Assembly (NCBI RefSeq): GCF_016862575.1
Contig: NZ_BONF01000006.1
Location: 1-45,214 of the forward strand
Direction of reading: 5' to 3'
Length of the DNA: 45,214 nucleotides
Source: Catellatospora bangladeshensis
GTDB lineage: Bacteria > Actinomycetota > Actinomycetes > Mycobacteriales > Micromonosporaceae
The notes beneath the pieces are model-generated. The model made no database searches. It was given only the letters and a program-made list of their open reading frames with translations, and had not been told where the DNA came from. Each line of letters starts with the position of its first letter. Position 1 is the stretch's first letter. Of the stretch, positions 7,406-16,551 are shown piece after piece. A program made the position numbers and the translations under genes.

Positions 7406-8632
7406 CTATGGCCGGCGCGGCGCGCTCGCCTCCTCGGCCGAGGTGTCCTCGACCGCCGGCTCGCGCGGGGCGGGCACCGCCGCGGGCTGCGTACCCGCCG
7501 CCTTCTCCGCCTCGGCGGCGCGCCGGGCGGCGGCCGCCGCCGTGCCGCGGCGGTGCAGGTTGCGGAACAGCAGCAGCACCGGGATCGTGCAGATCAGCGG
7601 GCCGATGATGGCCAGCGGCCGGGTCAGCCACCAGCCCAGGTCCACGTCGGCGGGCTTGTCCATGTCGTAGCGCAGCCACAGCCAGGTCAGGAACAGGAAG
7701 ATGGCCATACCGGTGGTGTGCACCAGGTAGAGCGGCAGCGAGAACTCGTTGATCAGCTCGTTGGCCCGCTTCCAGCGGGGGCGCTCCAGCAGCACCTGCA
7801 TGCGCGGGCGGAGCAGCTCGGCGAATCCGATCTGGAACGCCAGCAGCGCCACGATGACGAAGGTGGGCGGGGCCATGTTGGAGAAGCGCTCGCCGGGTAC
7901 GCCGACCATGGAGCCCGGATACAGGCCGGAGCCGACGAGGCCGACCAGCCCGAACAGGCCGGTCCAGAGCAGGGCCCAGTCGTTGCGCCGGGGTGAGTCG
8001 ACCACGTTCTGGTAGAAGAAGCCGGCCTGGTGGGCCAAGCCCCACACCAGCACCATGTTCAGCCAGCCGATGTCCTCCAGGTCGCTGCCGAAGCGCAGCA
8101 CGTCGACCATCATCGACGCGCCCGCCAGCCAGACCAGGGCCAGCACCCCGGCCTTGCGGTGCAGCCACAGGCTGACCGGCAGCAGCGCGATCAGCATCAG
8201 GTACACCCCGAGGAACCACAGCGGGCTGACCACCAGCTTCACCGCGCGGCCCACGCCGGTGAGGTTGAAGTAGGCCCCGATGAGGGAGCCGAGGCCGATC
8301 CACAGCAGCAGGACGATCCCGGCCGGGATGAGCAGCTGGCCCATGCGCCGCCCGATGAACGCGCCCATGGTCACCCCGCGTGAGCGGGCCTTCTCCCAGG
8401 TGCGCAGGTGCACGAAGCCGCCGATGAAGAAGAACAGCGGCATGACCTGCAGCAGCCAGGTGGCCAGCCACAGCCCCCGGGTGAAGCCGAGCGGGCTGGT
8501 GGCGTGCGGGCCGTCGTCGCGCCAGTCGAGGATGGTGAACGCCCAGTGCCACAGCACCACCACGATCAGGCTCAGCGCCCGGAGGAAATCCACATAGGAG
8601 TCACGGCGCGTGGGGGCGGCGGCGACGGTCAT
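7406..8632 (-). CDS. Acyltransferase 3 family membrane protein
   Basis: This polytopic membrane protein of 408 residues belongs to the acyltransferase-3 family, whose members O-acylate extracytoplasmic sugars, lipids or antibiotics. The start has the family pattern RDSYVDFLRALSLIVVVLWHW, with the conserved early Arg and a catalytic-type His. About ten hydrophobic segments follow, including a LPLYLVHTTGM-like block typical of the family's late helices. The final 45 residues are an Ala/Glu/Pro-rich cytoplasmic tail. Two ATG starts are possible (8644 and 8632); 8632 is chosen because it begins nearer the conserved region, but the case is weak. The acyl acceptor is unknown. Confidence 0.82.
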   Translation of the reverse strand: MTVAAAPTRRDSYVDFLRALSLIVVVLWHWAFTILDWRDDGPHATSPLGFTRGLWLATWLLQVMPLFFFIGGFVHLRTWEKARSRGVTMGAFIGRRMGQLLIPAGIVLLLWIGLGSLIGAYFNLTGVGRAVKLVVSPLWFLGVYLMLIALLPVSLWLHRKAGVLALVWLAGASMMVDVLRFGSDLEDIGWLNMVLVWGLAHQAGFFYQNVVDSPRRNDWALLWTGLFGLVGLVGSGLYPGSMVGVPGERFSNMAPPTFVIVALLAFQIGFAELLRPRMQVLLERPRWKRANELINEFSLPLYLVHTTGMAIFLFLTWLWLRYDMDKPADVDLGWWLTRPLAIIGPLICTIPVLLLFRNLHRRGTAAAAARRAAEAEKAAGTQPAAVPAPREPAVEDTSAEEASAPRRP

Positions 8633-8752
8633 GACCCGCAGCATGCCACCGCTCAGACGCGGCTCGCCAGCCCGTATCCGGCATCCGGCTCCCTGGTCTT
8701 TCCCTGACCTTCATCTCCGGGCACCGTGGCGCGGCTGAGGCCGTCCCGGCGG

Positions 8753-8820
8753 GATGATCGCGATCTCATGTCCGAACCTGCGGTCGGGCCGCACATCTGG
8801 ACACGAACCCGCGATCATCG
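8753..8820. repeat. Repeat family B, copy B1
   Basis: An imperfect palindrome of about 68 bp with outer arms GATGATCGCG and CGCGATCATC and core bases related to CGTGTCGGAA/TTCCGACACG. It sits between lhr, whose stop is 9 bases away, and the acyltransferase gene. Position after the acyltransferase start and before the lhr end fits a role at the lhr 3' end. Confidence 0.75.
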
Positions 8821-8828
8821 CGGGGCGG

Positions 8829-11800
8829 TCAGCCGCGGATGCGCAGGCCTCGGGGGGTGATGCGGAAGCCGGCCGCTTCCAGGGCCGCGCCCAGGGCGCT
8901 GCCGGTGACGGCCTCGCCGTCGGCGCGCTCCACGGTCAGCGCGCCGAGCGCCCCGCTGGACACGGCCCCGGTCAGGGCCGCGGCCGCGGCGGCGAGCGCG
9001 GTCTCGTCGTCGGTGAAGGAGAGGAGGGTACGCCCACCGCGCTCGACGTACAGCGTCAGCGCTCCGCCGACGAGCACCACCAGCGCGCCCGCCTTGCGGC
9101 CGGGCCGGTGACCCTCGGTGGTGTGCGGCCACGGCAGCGCCGCGCCGTAGGGGTTGGCCGGGTCGGTGGCCGCCAGCACCAGCGCTTTGGCGGCCCCGTC
9201 GCGCTCGGAGTAGGAGCGCAGCCGGTCCACCGCCCCGGGCAGTGCGAACTGGGCCGCGCCCAGCCCCTCGACGAAGTAGCCGCGCCGGGCCGCGCCGCGC
9301 TCCTCCAGCGCGGACAGCACCGGGTACACGGCGGCGAACCCGCCGGGCTGGTTCTCGGCGGCGACCGCGCCGCGGGTGACCACGCCGTGCCGTTCCAGCA
9401 GGGCGTCGGCGAGCGCGGCGGCGCGGGCGGTGGGGTCGGTGTCCCGCGCGCCTAGCACGTGCCAGCGGCCCGCCGAGCTGGGCAGATGCGCCATGCCGCC
9501 GAGCGCGGAGGAGAGGGAGCGCCCGCCGGTCAGGCCCGGCCGCCGGTAGCGGGCGCGGCCCGGGGTCGGTTTGGCCCGGTGGGCGCCCCCGCCGCCGGAC
9601 AGCAGCGCCCGCACCGGGGCGAGGGTGTCGTTGCTGACCAGCCCGGCCCAGACCAGGTCCCACACGGCGGCCAGCAGGTCGGCGTGCTCGGCCTCGGCCC
9701 GCTCGGCGAGCTGCCGGAAGAACAGCGCCCCGCCGCCCAGCCCGTCGAGCACGGCCTCGTGCACCGGGGTCAGGGCCAGCTCGGACGGGGGCGGGAGCAG
9801 CAGGGGAGCCACGTCGGCGAAAGCGAGCACCACCCAGCCGTCGCTGCCGCCGATCGCGCCCGCGCCGGCCCACACCACCTCACCGGTGGCGCACAGCTCG
9901 TCCAGGTAGGACGGCGTGTAGTCGCCCACGCGCGCGGGCAGCACCAGGCGCTCCAGCGCCGAGGCGGGCACCGGCACGCCCTGGATCTGGTCGACGACGG
10001 CGGCGACCGCGTCGACGCCCTCGCTGCGCCGCCCCACGTGCTGCCAGGCCGGGAGGAAGCGTCCCAGCACGTCCGGCGGGACCGGCTCGATCTCCTTACG
10101 CAGCGCGGCCAGGCTGCGGCGGCGCAGCGTACGCAGCACCTCCGCGTCACACCACTCGACGAAACCGCCGTCGGAGTGCGCGGTGAACTCGCCCGAGACG
10201 AGGCGCCCGGAGGCGGCCAGCCGGTGCAGCGTGTGCTCGACCACGGCCACGCCCAGCCCGAACCGGCGGGCGCAGTCGTCGGCCCGGAACGGGCCGTTGG
10301 TGCGTGCGTACCGCCCGATCAGGTCGAGCAGCGGGTCGGCGACCGGCGCGGCGTACGCGGCGGGCAGGCCGGGCGGCAGGGCCACACCGAGCGCGTCCCG
10401 ATAGCGGCCCGCGTCCTCGGCGACGATCCAGCGCTCCTCGCCCGCCACCCGGATGGACAGCACCCGCCCCGCGCGGGCCAGCTCCACGACCCAGTCCGGC
10501 TCGGCGCCCCGCTCGGTCATCTCGTCGTGGGTCAGGTCACCGAGTCGGCGCAGCATCTCCACGGTGTCCTCGGCGTCGCGGACCCGCCGGTCGGCCCAGC
10601 GCAGCCGCAGCGCCGTCTCCGCGATCACCGCCGGATCGAGCAGCTCGCGCAGCTCCACCCGGCCCAGCAGCTCGGCCAGCAGCGTCGGGTCCAGCGCCAG
10701 CGCGGCGGCCCGGCGCTCGGCCAGCGGGACGTCCTCGCCGTACAGGAACGCGCCGACGTAGCCGAACAGCAGCGAGCGGGCGAACGGCGACGGCTGCGGG
10801 GTCGACACCTCCACCATGCGGATCTTCCGGGCGGCGATGTCGCGCATCATCGAGGCCAGCGACGGCAGGTCGAACACGTCGCGCAGGCACTCCCGCGCCG
10901 CCTCCAGCGTCACCGGGAAGTCGGGGTAGTCGCGGGCCACGTCGAGCAGCTGGGCGGCGCGCTGGCGCTGCTGCCACAGCGGCTGCCGCCGGCCCGGATC
11001 GCGGCGGGGCAGCAGCAGCGAGCGCGCCGCGCACTCCCGGAACCGCGACGCGAACAGCGCCGACGTGCCGACCGTCTCGGCCACCAGCGACTCGATCTCG
11101 TCGGCGTCGAAGGCGAACACGTCCGCCGCGGGCGGCTCGTCGGCGGTCTCCGGCAGCCGCACCACGATGCCGTCGTCGGCGGCGTGCACCTGCGCGTCGA
11201 CGCCGTACCGCTCGCGCAGCCGCTGCCCGATGGCCAGGCCCCAGGGCGCGTTGACGGGCGCGCCGAGCACGTTGTGCAGCACGATGCGCCAGTCGCCCAG
11301 CTCGTCGCGGAAGCGCTCGACCAGCACCGTCCGGTCGTCGGGCAGGTGCCGGGTGGCGGCCCGCTGCTCCTCCAGGTATGCCGTCAGGTTGCTCTTCGCG
11401 GCCTCGTCGAGACTGTCCAGGCTGGACGGGTTGCGCAGGAACGCTCCCAGCGCCTTGCCCAGCGCCACCGGGCGTCCCGCCTGGTCGCCCTTCCAGAACG
11501 GCAGCCGGGCGGGCTGGCCGGGGGCGGGGGAGACCAGCACCCGGTCCGGCGTGATGTCCTCGATGCGCCACGAGCTGGTGCCCAGCGCGAACACGTCGCC
11601 GACACGGGACTCGTACACCATCTCCTCGTCCAGCTCGCCGACCCGGGACGCCTTCTCCGAACCGGCGAGGAAGACGCCGAACAGGCCCCGGTCGGGGATG
11701 GTGCCGCCGGAGGTGACCGCCAGGCGCTGGTTGCCGGGGCGGCCGGTGAGCAGGTCGGCCGCGCGGTCCCAGACGATGCGCGGGCGCAGCTCGGCGAACG

Positions 11801-13286
11801 CGGTCGACGGGTAGCGCCCGGCCAGCATGTCCAGCACCGCGTGCAGCGCCGACTCGGGCAGCGCGGCGAACGGCGCGGCCCGGCGCACCAGCGCGGCCAG
11901 GTCGGCGACGGTCCACTCGTCCATCGCGGTCATCGCCACGATGTGCTGCGCCAGCACGTCCAGCGGGCTGTGCGGGAAGTCGAGCGGCTCCAGCCGCCCG
12001 GCCGTCATGCGCAGCGACACCACCGCGCAGGACAGCAGGTCGCCGCGGTGCACCGGGAACACCACGCCGCGCGAGACCGCGCCCACCTGGTGCCCGGCCC
12101 GGCCGACGCGCTGCAGCCCGGCCGCCACGCTCGGCGGCGCGCCGACCTGCACCACCAGGTCCACGGCGCCCATGTCGATGCCGAGCTCGAGGCTGGAGGT
12201 GGCGACGACGGCGGGCAGCCGCCCCGACTTCAGCTCCTCCTCGATCTGCTTGCGCTCCTCCTTGGACACCGAACCGTGGTGTGCCCTGGCGAGCTGCGGC
12301 GGTGCGCCGTACCCGGTGCCGGACTGAGCCATGATCTGGGCGGGGGGCGGCACGGGCTGCACCGTCCGCTCGGCGGCCAGCTCGTTGAGGCGCGCGCAGA
12401 GGCGCTCGGCGCCGCGGCGGGAGTTGGCGAAGACGATCGTCGAGCGGTGCGCTTTGATCAGCTCGTAGACCCGCTCCTCGACGGCGGGCCAGATCGAGGC
12501 GCGGCGCGGGCCCTCGTCCTCGGCGTGGCCCTCGTCCAGCGCGGTCATGTCCTCGACCGGGACCTCGACGCTGACCTCGATGGTCTTGGCGGTCTTCGGC
12601 TGCACGACGGTGACCGGGGCCGCCCCGCCCAGGAAGCGGGCCGCGGTCTCCACCGGCTCGATCGTGGCGGACAGGCCGATGCGCTGCGCGGGCCGCTCCA
12701 GCAGCGCCTCCAGCCGCTCCAGGGACAGCGCCAGGTGCGCGCCGCGCTTGGTCGCGCTCACCGCGTGCACCTCGTCGACGATCACCGTCTCCACGCCCCG
12801 CAGCGACTCCCGTGCCTGCGAGGTGAGCAGCAGGAACAGCGACTCCGGGGTGGTGATCAGGATGTCCGGCGGGCGGCGCTGGAACGAGCGCCGCTCCTCG
12901 GCGGGGGTGTCGCCGGTGCGCATCCCGACCGAGATGTCCGGCTCCGGCAGGCCCAGCCGGGCCGCGGCGTGCCGGATGCCGGTCAGCGGGGTGCGCAGGT
13001 TGCGCTCGACGTCCACGGCCAGCGCCTTCAGCGGGCTGACGTAGAGGACGCGGCAGCGGCGGGTCGGGTCCTCCGGCAGCGGCTCGTGGGCCAGCCGGTC
13101 CAGCGCCCACAGGAACGCCGCCAGCGTCTTGCCCGAGCCCGTCGGGGCCACGACCAGTGCGTTCGCGCCCGCGCTCACGGCCTGCCAGGCGCCTGCCTGG
13201 GCGGCGGTGGGCGCGGCGAAGGCGGCGTCGAACCACGCCCGGGTGGCGGGCCCGAACTGTGCGGCGGCGAGCGCGGGAGCATTCAT
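8829..13286 (-). CDS. lhr: Lhr-type ATP-dependent helicase
   Basis: Lhr is a very large superfamily 2 DNA helicase, described in mycobacteria as a DNA-damage-induced 3'-to-5' translocase. The 1485-residue protein starts with the helicase core: Walker A APTGSGKT (47-54), then SPLKALAVDVERNL, TTPESL, DEVH (171-174) and motif VI-like QRVGRAGHQ. The DEAD/H-associated winged-helix domain follows and then the long C-terminal Lhr domain. The length is near the family norm, so the gene looks intact. The ATG at 13286 is preceded by CAGGA about 10 bases upstream. It is monocistronic in appearance, with family B repeat B1 just beyond its stop. Confidence 0.93.
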   Translation of the reverse strand: MNAPALAAAQFGPATRAWFDAAFAAPTAAQAGAWQAVSAGANALVVAPTGSGKTLAAFLWALDRLAHEPLPEDPTRRCRVLYVSPLKALAVDVERNLRTPLTGIRHAAARLGLPEPDISVGMRTGDTPAEERRSFQRRPPDILITTPESLFLLLTSQARESLRGVETVIVDEVHAVSATKRGAHLALSLERLEALLERPAQRIGLSATIEPVETAARFLGGAAPVTVVQPKTAKTIEVSVEVPVEDMTALDEGHAEDEGPRRASIWPAVEERVYELIKAHRSTIVFANSRRGAERLCARLNELAAERTVQPVPPPAQIMAQSGTGYGAPPQLARAHHGSVSKEERKQIEEELKSGRLPAVVATSSLELGIDMGAVDLVVQVGAPPSVAAGLQRVGRAGHQVGAVSRGVVFPVHRGDLLSCAVVSLRMTAGRLEPLDFPHSPLDVLAQHIVAMTAMDEWTVADLAALVRRAAPFAALPESALHAVLDMLAGRYPSTAFAELRPRIVWDRAADLLTGRPGNQRLAVTSGGTIPDRGLFGVFLAGSEKASRVGELDEEMVYESRVGDVFALGTSSWRIEDITPDRVLVSPAPGQPARLPFWKGDQAGRPVALGKALGAFLRNPSSLDSLDEAAKSNLTAYLEEQRAATRHLPDDRTVLVERFRDELGDWRIVLHNVLGAPVNAPWGLAIGQRLRERYGVDAQVHAADDGIVVRLPETADEPPAADVFAFDADEIESLVAETVGTSALFASRFRECAARSLLLPRRDPGRRQPLWQQRQRAAQLLDVARDYPDFPVTLEAARECLRDVFDLPSLASMMRDIAARKIRMVEVSTPQPSPFARSLLFGYVGAFLYGEDVPLAERRAAALALDPTLLAELLGRVELRELLDPAVIAETALRLRWADRRVRDAEDTVEMLRRLGDLTHDEMTERGAEPDWVVELARAGRVLSIRVAGEERWIVAEDAGRYRDALGVALPPGLPAAYAAPVADPLLDLIGRYARTNGPFRADDCARRFGLGVAVVEHTLHRLAASGRLVSGEFTAHSDGGFVEWCDAEVLRTLRRRSLAALRKEIEPVPPDVLGRFLPAWQHVGRRSEGVDAVAAVVDQIQGVPVPASALERLVLPARVGDYTPSYLDELCATGEVVWAGAGAIGGSDGWVVLAFADVAPLLLPPPSELALTPVHEAVLDGLGGGALFFRQLAERAEAEHADLLAAVWDLVWAGLVSNDTLAPVRALLSGGGGAHRAKPTPGRARYRRPGLTGGRSLSSALGGMAHLPSSAGRWHVLGARDTDPTARAAALADALLERHGVVTRGAVAAENQPGGFAAVYPVLSALEERGAARRGYFVEGLGAAQFALPGAVDRLRSYSERDGAAKALVLAATDPANPYGAALPWPHTTEGHRPGRKAGALVVLVGGALTLYVERGGRTLLSFTDDETALAAAAAALTGAVSSGALGALTVERADGEAVTGSALGAALEAAGFRITPRGLRIRG

Positions 13287-13525
13287 CACCGACCATCCTG
13301 CCCGCCCCCACCGACATTCGCCCGGTGGGAACAGCAGGCCCCGCCGAGAGCGTTTTACCTGGCACCGACGGGTGACTCCGCCGGCTGTGGCGTTTGCCAC
13401 GCAGGCGCGGGGGTAGGCCCAGAGGATGAGACGGATCGGATGTGAGGGTTGCCCGGATGCGCCCGAATCACGTACCGTCTTGCTCACGATGAGTAACACA
13501 TCGAACACGGTGTGCGGAGGGTGAA

Positions 13526-13900
13526 ATGACCGAACGACAGACCGCACCGGCAGTCGACAGGAAGAACAGCCGCCACGAGTCCGACGTGCTGCTGCGCCAG
13601 CTCGACGGGCACCTCGCCCGCCTGCAGGCAGACCAGCCCGGCCACTCCGGCCACGAGTTCGCGCTCGCCGAGCGCATCGCTCACCACCTGCGCGCGCTGA
13701 TCCGCGAGACGGTGCGCGCCAGCGCCGTCGACCGGGCGCGGGTCCGGGCGGCCGTGCACTACTTCGTGGTCCGCAACCGCGACGCCCGGCACCCGCACAG
13801 CCACGCGCGCCCGGCGCACGTGGACATCTGGGTGGTCAACGACATCATCCGCGACCTGGGGCGCCACGACCTGCTCATCCCTGAGCCGTCCATCGCCTGA
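13526..13900 (+). CDS. Hypothetical protein (124 aa)
   Basis: I do not recognise this small protein. It is His/Arg-rich, lacks a signal peptide or membrane segment, and is probably helical in its first two thirds (residues 15-70). A compact region HYFVVRNRDARHPHSHARP with several histidines follows, then HVDIWVVNDIIRDLGRHDLL. The histidine spacing could suit metal binding, but no known motif fits. The ATG at 13526 has an excellent GGAGG six bases upstream, and a U-tract terminator follows the stop, so it looks like a real single-gene unit. The upstream gap of about 240 bases should hold its promoter. Confidence 0.75.
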   Translation: MTERQTAPAVDRKNSRHESDVLLRQLDGHLARLQADQPGHSGHEFALAERIAHHLRALIRETVRASAVDRARVRAAVHYFVVRNRDARHPHSHARPAHVDIWVVNDIIRDLGRHDLLIPEPSIA

Positions 13901-13922
13901 CCCTGCCTGCCTCCAGCGTTTT

Positions 13923-13949
13923 CGGCCGGCTTCGACGCCGACCGTTTTT
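13923..13949 (+). terminator. Rho-independent terminator after the 124-aa gene
   Basis: CGGCCGGC (13923-13930) and GCCGACCG (13937-13944) pair with one mismatch around a TTCGAC loop and are followed by TTTTT. It lies 22 bases after the stop codon of the plus-strand gene. A T run is rare in this GC-rich window, which supports the call. Confidence 0.65.
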
Positions 13950-14107
13950 GCTGCCCGGGGGTGGGGGCGGGGCTGGGTTTGCGGCTCCCGAGCTTTATTG
14001 ACGTTGGCCTATCACGTCGACTTCGGTCTCGGCCGGATCGATGTGGTGGGCCGACGTCTATGTGTGGCGGTCTGGTGGGGGTGCCTTTAGAACCGGCGCC
14101 GAGGATG

Positions 14108-14170
14108 GAGATCGGTGCCTCGTGTCGTTAGGTGCGGTCATGCCACAGGTTTCGACACGAACCGGCGATC
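14108..14170. repeat. Repeat family B, copy B2
   Basis: The first and most diverged of three tandem copies. Its arms are GATCGGTGCCTCGTGTCG and CGACACGAACCGGCGATC. Confidence 0.7.
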
Positions 14171-14221
14171 ATCTGCCGCGCGGCTGGGGTGCGGGTGTCG
14201 CTGCGGCGTTGGCCTGGTCGT

Positions 14222-14287
14222 GAAGATCGGTGTTTCGTGTCGGGAAGTGGGGCTGGGCCTCAGGTTTGGACACGAACCCGCGATCTT
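14222..14287. repeat. Repeat family B, copy B3
   Basis: The second tandem copy, beginning GAAGATCGGTGTTTCGTGTC and ending CGATCTT. The sequence before it (CTGCGGCGTTGGCC at 14201) recurs 115 bases later at 14316, so a unit larger than the palindrome was duplicated. Confidence 0.75.
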
Positions 14288-14336
14288 GCGCCGCGCGGCG
14301 GGCTTGGCGGCCTTGCTGCGGCGTTGGCCCGGTCGT

Positions 14337-14403
14337 GAAGATCAGTGTTTCGTGTCGGGAAGTGGGGCTGGGCCCCAGGTTTGGACACGAGATCGCGATC
14401 TTC
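14337..14403. repeat. Repeat family B, copy B4
   Basis: The third tandem copy, nearly identical to B3 over its left arm and centre (TCGGGAAGTGGGGCTGGGCC), differing mainly in the right arm. Confidence 0.75.
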
Positions 14404-14485
14404 GCGGGATGAGGGCCGCTGCGGGGGCGCGTCGGGGTGGATAAGTCGGGTGCGGTCGAGGACTCGCGGGTGCTCAGGGTTCCGG

Positions 14486-15139
14486 TTATAGGGACGACGT
14501 GGCGAGTTTGACGCCGAAGCCGACGAACAGGGCGCCGATGGCGCTGGTGCCGGCGGCGGCCAGGCGGCGCCTGCTGCGGAAGGTGGCGGCGAGCCGGTTG
14601 CCGCTGAAGATGAGCAGGCTGAGGTAGAGCGCGCTGCAGAGCTGCACGATGATCGCCAGTAGTACGAACGACGCGGCGGGGTAGGCGTACCCGGGGTCGA
14701 CGAACTGGATGAAGAACGAGACGAAGAACAGGATCGCCTTCGGGTTCATCAGGCTGATGGTGAAGGCGCGGCGGAACGCGTTCTCGGCCTTGGGCTCCGG
14801 CTGGGCGGCGGCCGCGTCGGGGCGGCCCGCGGCCAGGTCGCGCCAGCCGCGTACGGCGCTGACGACCATGCGGACGCCGACGTAGCCGAGGTATGCGGCG
14901 CCGGCGTACTTGACGACCATGAACAGGGCGGGCACGGCGCGCAGCAGCGAGGCCATGCCGGCCGCGGAGACGAGCATCAGCACGCCGTCGCCGCAGAACA
15001 CGCCGAGCGCGCCGCGGTAGCCCTGGCGTACGCCGCGGCGGGCCGCGACGGCGAGCACGTACATCGAGTTCGGTCCGGGCAGCAGCACGATGGCGATGGT
15101 GCCGAGCACGAAGGTCCACAGGTCGGTGACGCCGAGCAT
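14486..15139 (-). CDS. LysE/RhtB family translocator (LeuE-like)
   Basis: This is a small amino-acid exporter of 217 residues with about six membrane segments. Its opening, LWTFVLGTIAIVLLPGPNSMYVL, carries the LysE-family PGPN motif and resembles the leucine exporter LeuE more than LysE itself. A basic cytoplasmic loop (about residues 105-130) separates the two membrane halves. The ATG at 15139 has GAGAGGA upstream. The flavin/GNAT fusion gene ends 132 bases upstream on the same strand with a family A repeat between, so the two are probably separate transcripts. The transported substrate is inferred only to family level. Confidence 0.85.
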   Translation of the reverse strand: MLGVTDLWTFVLGTIAIVLLPGPNSMYVLAVAARRGVRQGYRGALGVFCGDGVLMLVSAAGMASLLRAVPALFMVVKYAGAAYLGYVGVRMVVSAVRGWRDLAAGRPDAAAAQPEPKAENAFRRAFTISLMNPKAILFFVSFFIQFVDPGYAYPAASFVLLAIIVQLCSALYLSLLIFSGNRLAATFRSRRRLAAAGTSAIGALFVGFGVKLATSSL

Positions 15140-15220
15140 GTGGCCATCCTCTCTCGTAAGGAGCGAAATGCGTGTCGGCCGTTAGGTCGAGATGCCCGTG
15201 TGCTGCGTCACCTGGGAGGC

Positions 15221-15271
15221 GTTAAGAAGGGCACCTTCTACTACGCATAGCGTTAAGAAGGTGCCCTTCCT
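15221..15271 (-). repeat. Repeat family A, tandem copies A3
   Basis: Read on the minus strand, AGGAAGGGCACCTTCTTAAC (15271-15252) is followed by the spacer GCTATGCGTAG and a second, slightly degenerate copy. The spacer is identical to the one at 39287-39297. The element begins at the base after the TAA of the PPOX-GNAT gene. Confidence 0.85.
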
Positions 15272-16504
15272 TTATTGAAGGCGGGCGCGGGCGGTGGGCC
15301 AGTCGGCGGCGAGCATGCTGAAGGTGACGGTGTCGCGCCAGGTGCCGTCGGGGCGCAGGCGGTGGTGGCGGTGTACGCCCTCGCGGGTCGCGCCGAGGCG
15401 GGCGATGGCGGCCTGCGAGCGCTCGTTGCGGTGGTCGGTGTGCCATTCGACGCGCTCGCAGCCGAGGACGTCGAAGGCGCGTTCGAGCAGGAGCAGCTTG
15501 GACTCGGTGTTGACGCCGGTGCGCCAGGCCTTGCGGGCCAGGAAGGTGTGGCCGATGCCGAGCTGGCGGTGCTTCGGGTCGATCGCGTAGTACGACGTGG
15601 TGCCGAGGATCTCGCCGGTGGCGGTGGCGCGCTGCACCCAGGGGACGCGCTCGCCGCGGTGCTGCATGTCCAGCGCGATCTCGACGAACGGGGCCAGCTC
15701 GGCGGGGGTGTGGGGGGTGCTGCGGCTTAGCCAGCGCCACACCTCGTCGTCGCCGCCGGCAGCGGCGAACAGGCCGTCCACGTGGGACAGGTCCAGCGGT
15801 TCCAGGGTCACCCGCTCGCCGCGCAGGACCACCGGCTCGAACCACGGGCCGCGCTCCAAGCCCAGGTAGTCGGGGACGGGCACGGTGACGCCGGGGGCTG
15901 GCTCGGCGCGGCCGGGCTCCACGCGCAGGGGGAGCACGCCCGCCCAGTACGGCAGGTCGAGGTCCTCCTCGTCGTCGCCGGCGGTGCCGGTGCGGGCGCG
16001 CACCGAGACCTCGTCCAGCGGCAGTGCCAGCAGGGCGGTCTGGGCCAGCTCCTTCGCCGACGGGGGCCGGGTGCGTGCGGCGTGGCCGGGGCCGATCTTC
16101 TCGGCGAGCGCGGTGAACACGCGCAGCTTCTCGGCCTCGTCGGTGACCAGCTCGGCGGTGCCGTGGGCGATCACAGAGCGGTAGTTGGCGCTGTGGTGGA
16201 ACTGCGAGCGGGCCAGCACCAGCCCGTCCAGGTGGGTCACGCAGGCGGCGACGCGCAGCCCGCCGCGGGCGCCCAGGCCCATCCGGCCGCCGCTGGAGCC
16301 GTGCAGGTAGAGCGTGTCGCCGACGCGCACGTGCAGGGTGGGCAGGACTCGGGGCTCATCGTCGAGCACGAAGGAGAGGGTGCAGTGCCACGCCTCGTCG
16401 AGGATCGCGTGCGCGGCGGCGCGGTCGTAGGACATGCGCTCGCGCATCCGCAGGGCGGTGGTGCGCGGGGTCCGGGGGTACGCGGACGGCTCGGTGCCGG
16501 CCAT
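15272..16504 (-). CDS. Pyridoxamine 5'-phosphate oxidase-like / GNAT acetyltransferase fusion
   Basis: This 410-residue protein joins two domains. Residues about 20-170 look like a split-barrel flavin-binding protein of the pyridoxamine-phosphate-oxidase superfamily, with TLHVRVGDTLYLHGSSGGRM and FHHSANYRSVIAHGTAELV. Residues about 225-400 form a GNAT acyltransferase of the RimJ/RimL type (RGERVTLEPLDLSHVDGLF, then LGIGHTFLARKAWRTGVNTE, the acetyl-CoA region). A strong AAGGAGG 5 bases before the ATG fixes the start. It is divergent from a MocR regulator with only 47 bases between, so it is probably the regulator's target. Either domain could be non-catalytic. A role in B6 or amine metabolism is inference. 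Confidence 0.85.
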   Translation of the reverse strand: MAGTEPSAYPRTPRTTALRMRERMSYDRAAAHAILDEAWHCTLSFVLDDEPRVLPTLHVRVGDTLYLHGSSGGRMGLGARGGLRVAACVTHLDGLVLARSQFHHSANYRSVIAHGTAELVTDEAEKLRVFTALAEKIGPGHAARTRPPSAKELAQTALLALPLDEVSVRARTGTAGDDEEDLDLPYWAGVLPLRVEPGRAEPAPGVTVPVPDYLGLERGPWFEPVVLRGERVTLEPLDLSHVDGLFAAAGGDDEVWRWLSRSTPHTPAELAPFVEIALDMQHRGERVPWVQRATATGEILGTTSYYAIDPKHRQLGIGHTFLARKAWRTGVNTESKLLLLERAFDVLGCERVEWHTDHRNERSQAAIARLGATREGVHRHHRLRPDGTWRDTVTFSMLAADWPTARARLQ

Positions 16505-16528
16505 GTCCGCCTCCTTGACTCGTAGTTC

Positions 16529-16540
16529 TGTACTAGTACA
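16529..16540. promoter_or_regulatory. Palindrome in the MocR / PPOX-GNAT divergent promoter
   Basis: TGTACTAGTACA is a perfect 12-base palindrome midway between the two start codons, 24 bases from the ATG at 16504 and 11 bases from the GTG at 16552. It lies where both promoters must sit, so it is the best candidate operator for the MocR protein. TACTTG at 16541 may be the -10 of the MocR gene. Confidence 0.5.
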
Positions 16541-16551
16541 TACTTGGCTTT

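Larger units (their letters stand above)
13950..14485. other. Gene-free region with a tandem repeat array
   Basis: No supportable gene is present between the terminator and the LysE-family gene. The first 150 bases show nothing recognisable. The rest is three consecutive units of about 115 bp, each built around a family B palindrome (14108-14403). Confidence 0.6.

Noticed and set aside
9459-13445. 1328-codon plus-strand ORF opposite lhr
   Set aside because: It lies fully antisense to the well-supported Lhr helicase, and the translation is low-complexity Arg/Gly/Gln/His with no recognisable motif.
13497-13520. Possible SOS box upstream of the 124-residue gene (ATCGAACACGGTGTGCGG)
   Set aside because: Only the left half fits the LexA consensus; the right half is out of register by more than one base.
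14115-14444. Small plus-strand ORFs in the tandem repeat array
   Set aside because: They translate family B palindromes, share the repeat period, and lack ribosome binding sites and codon bias.
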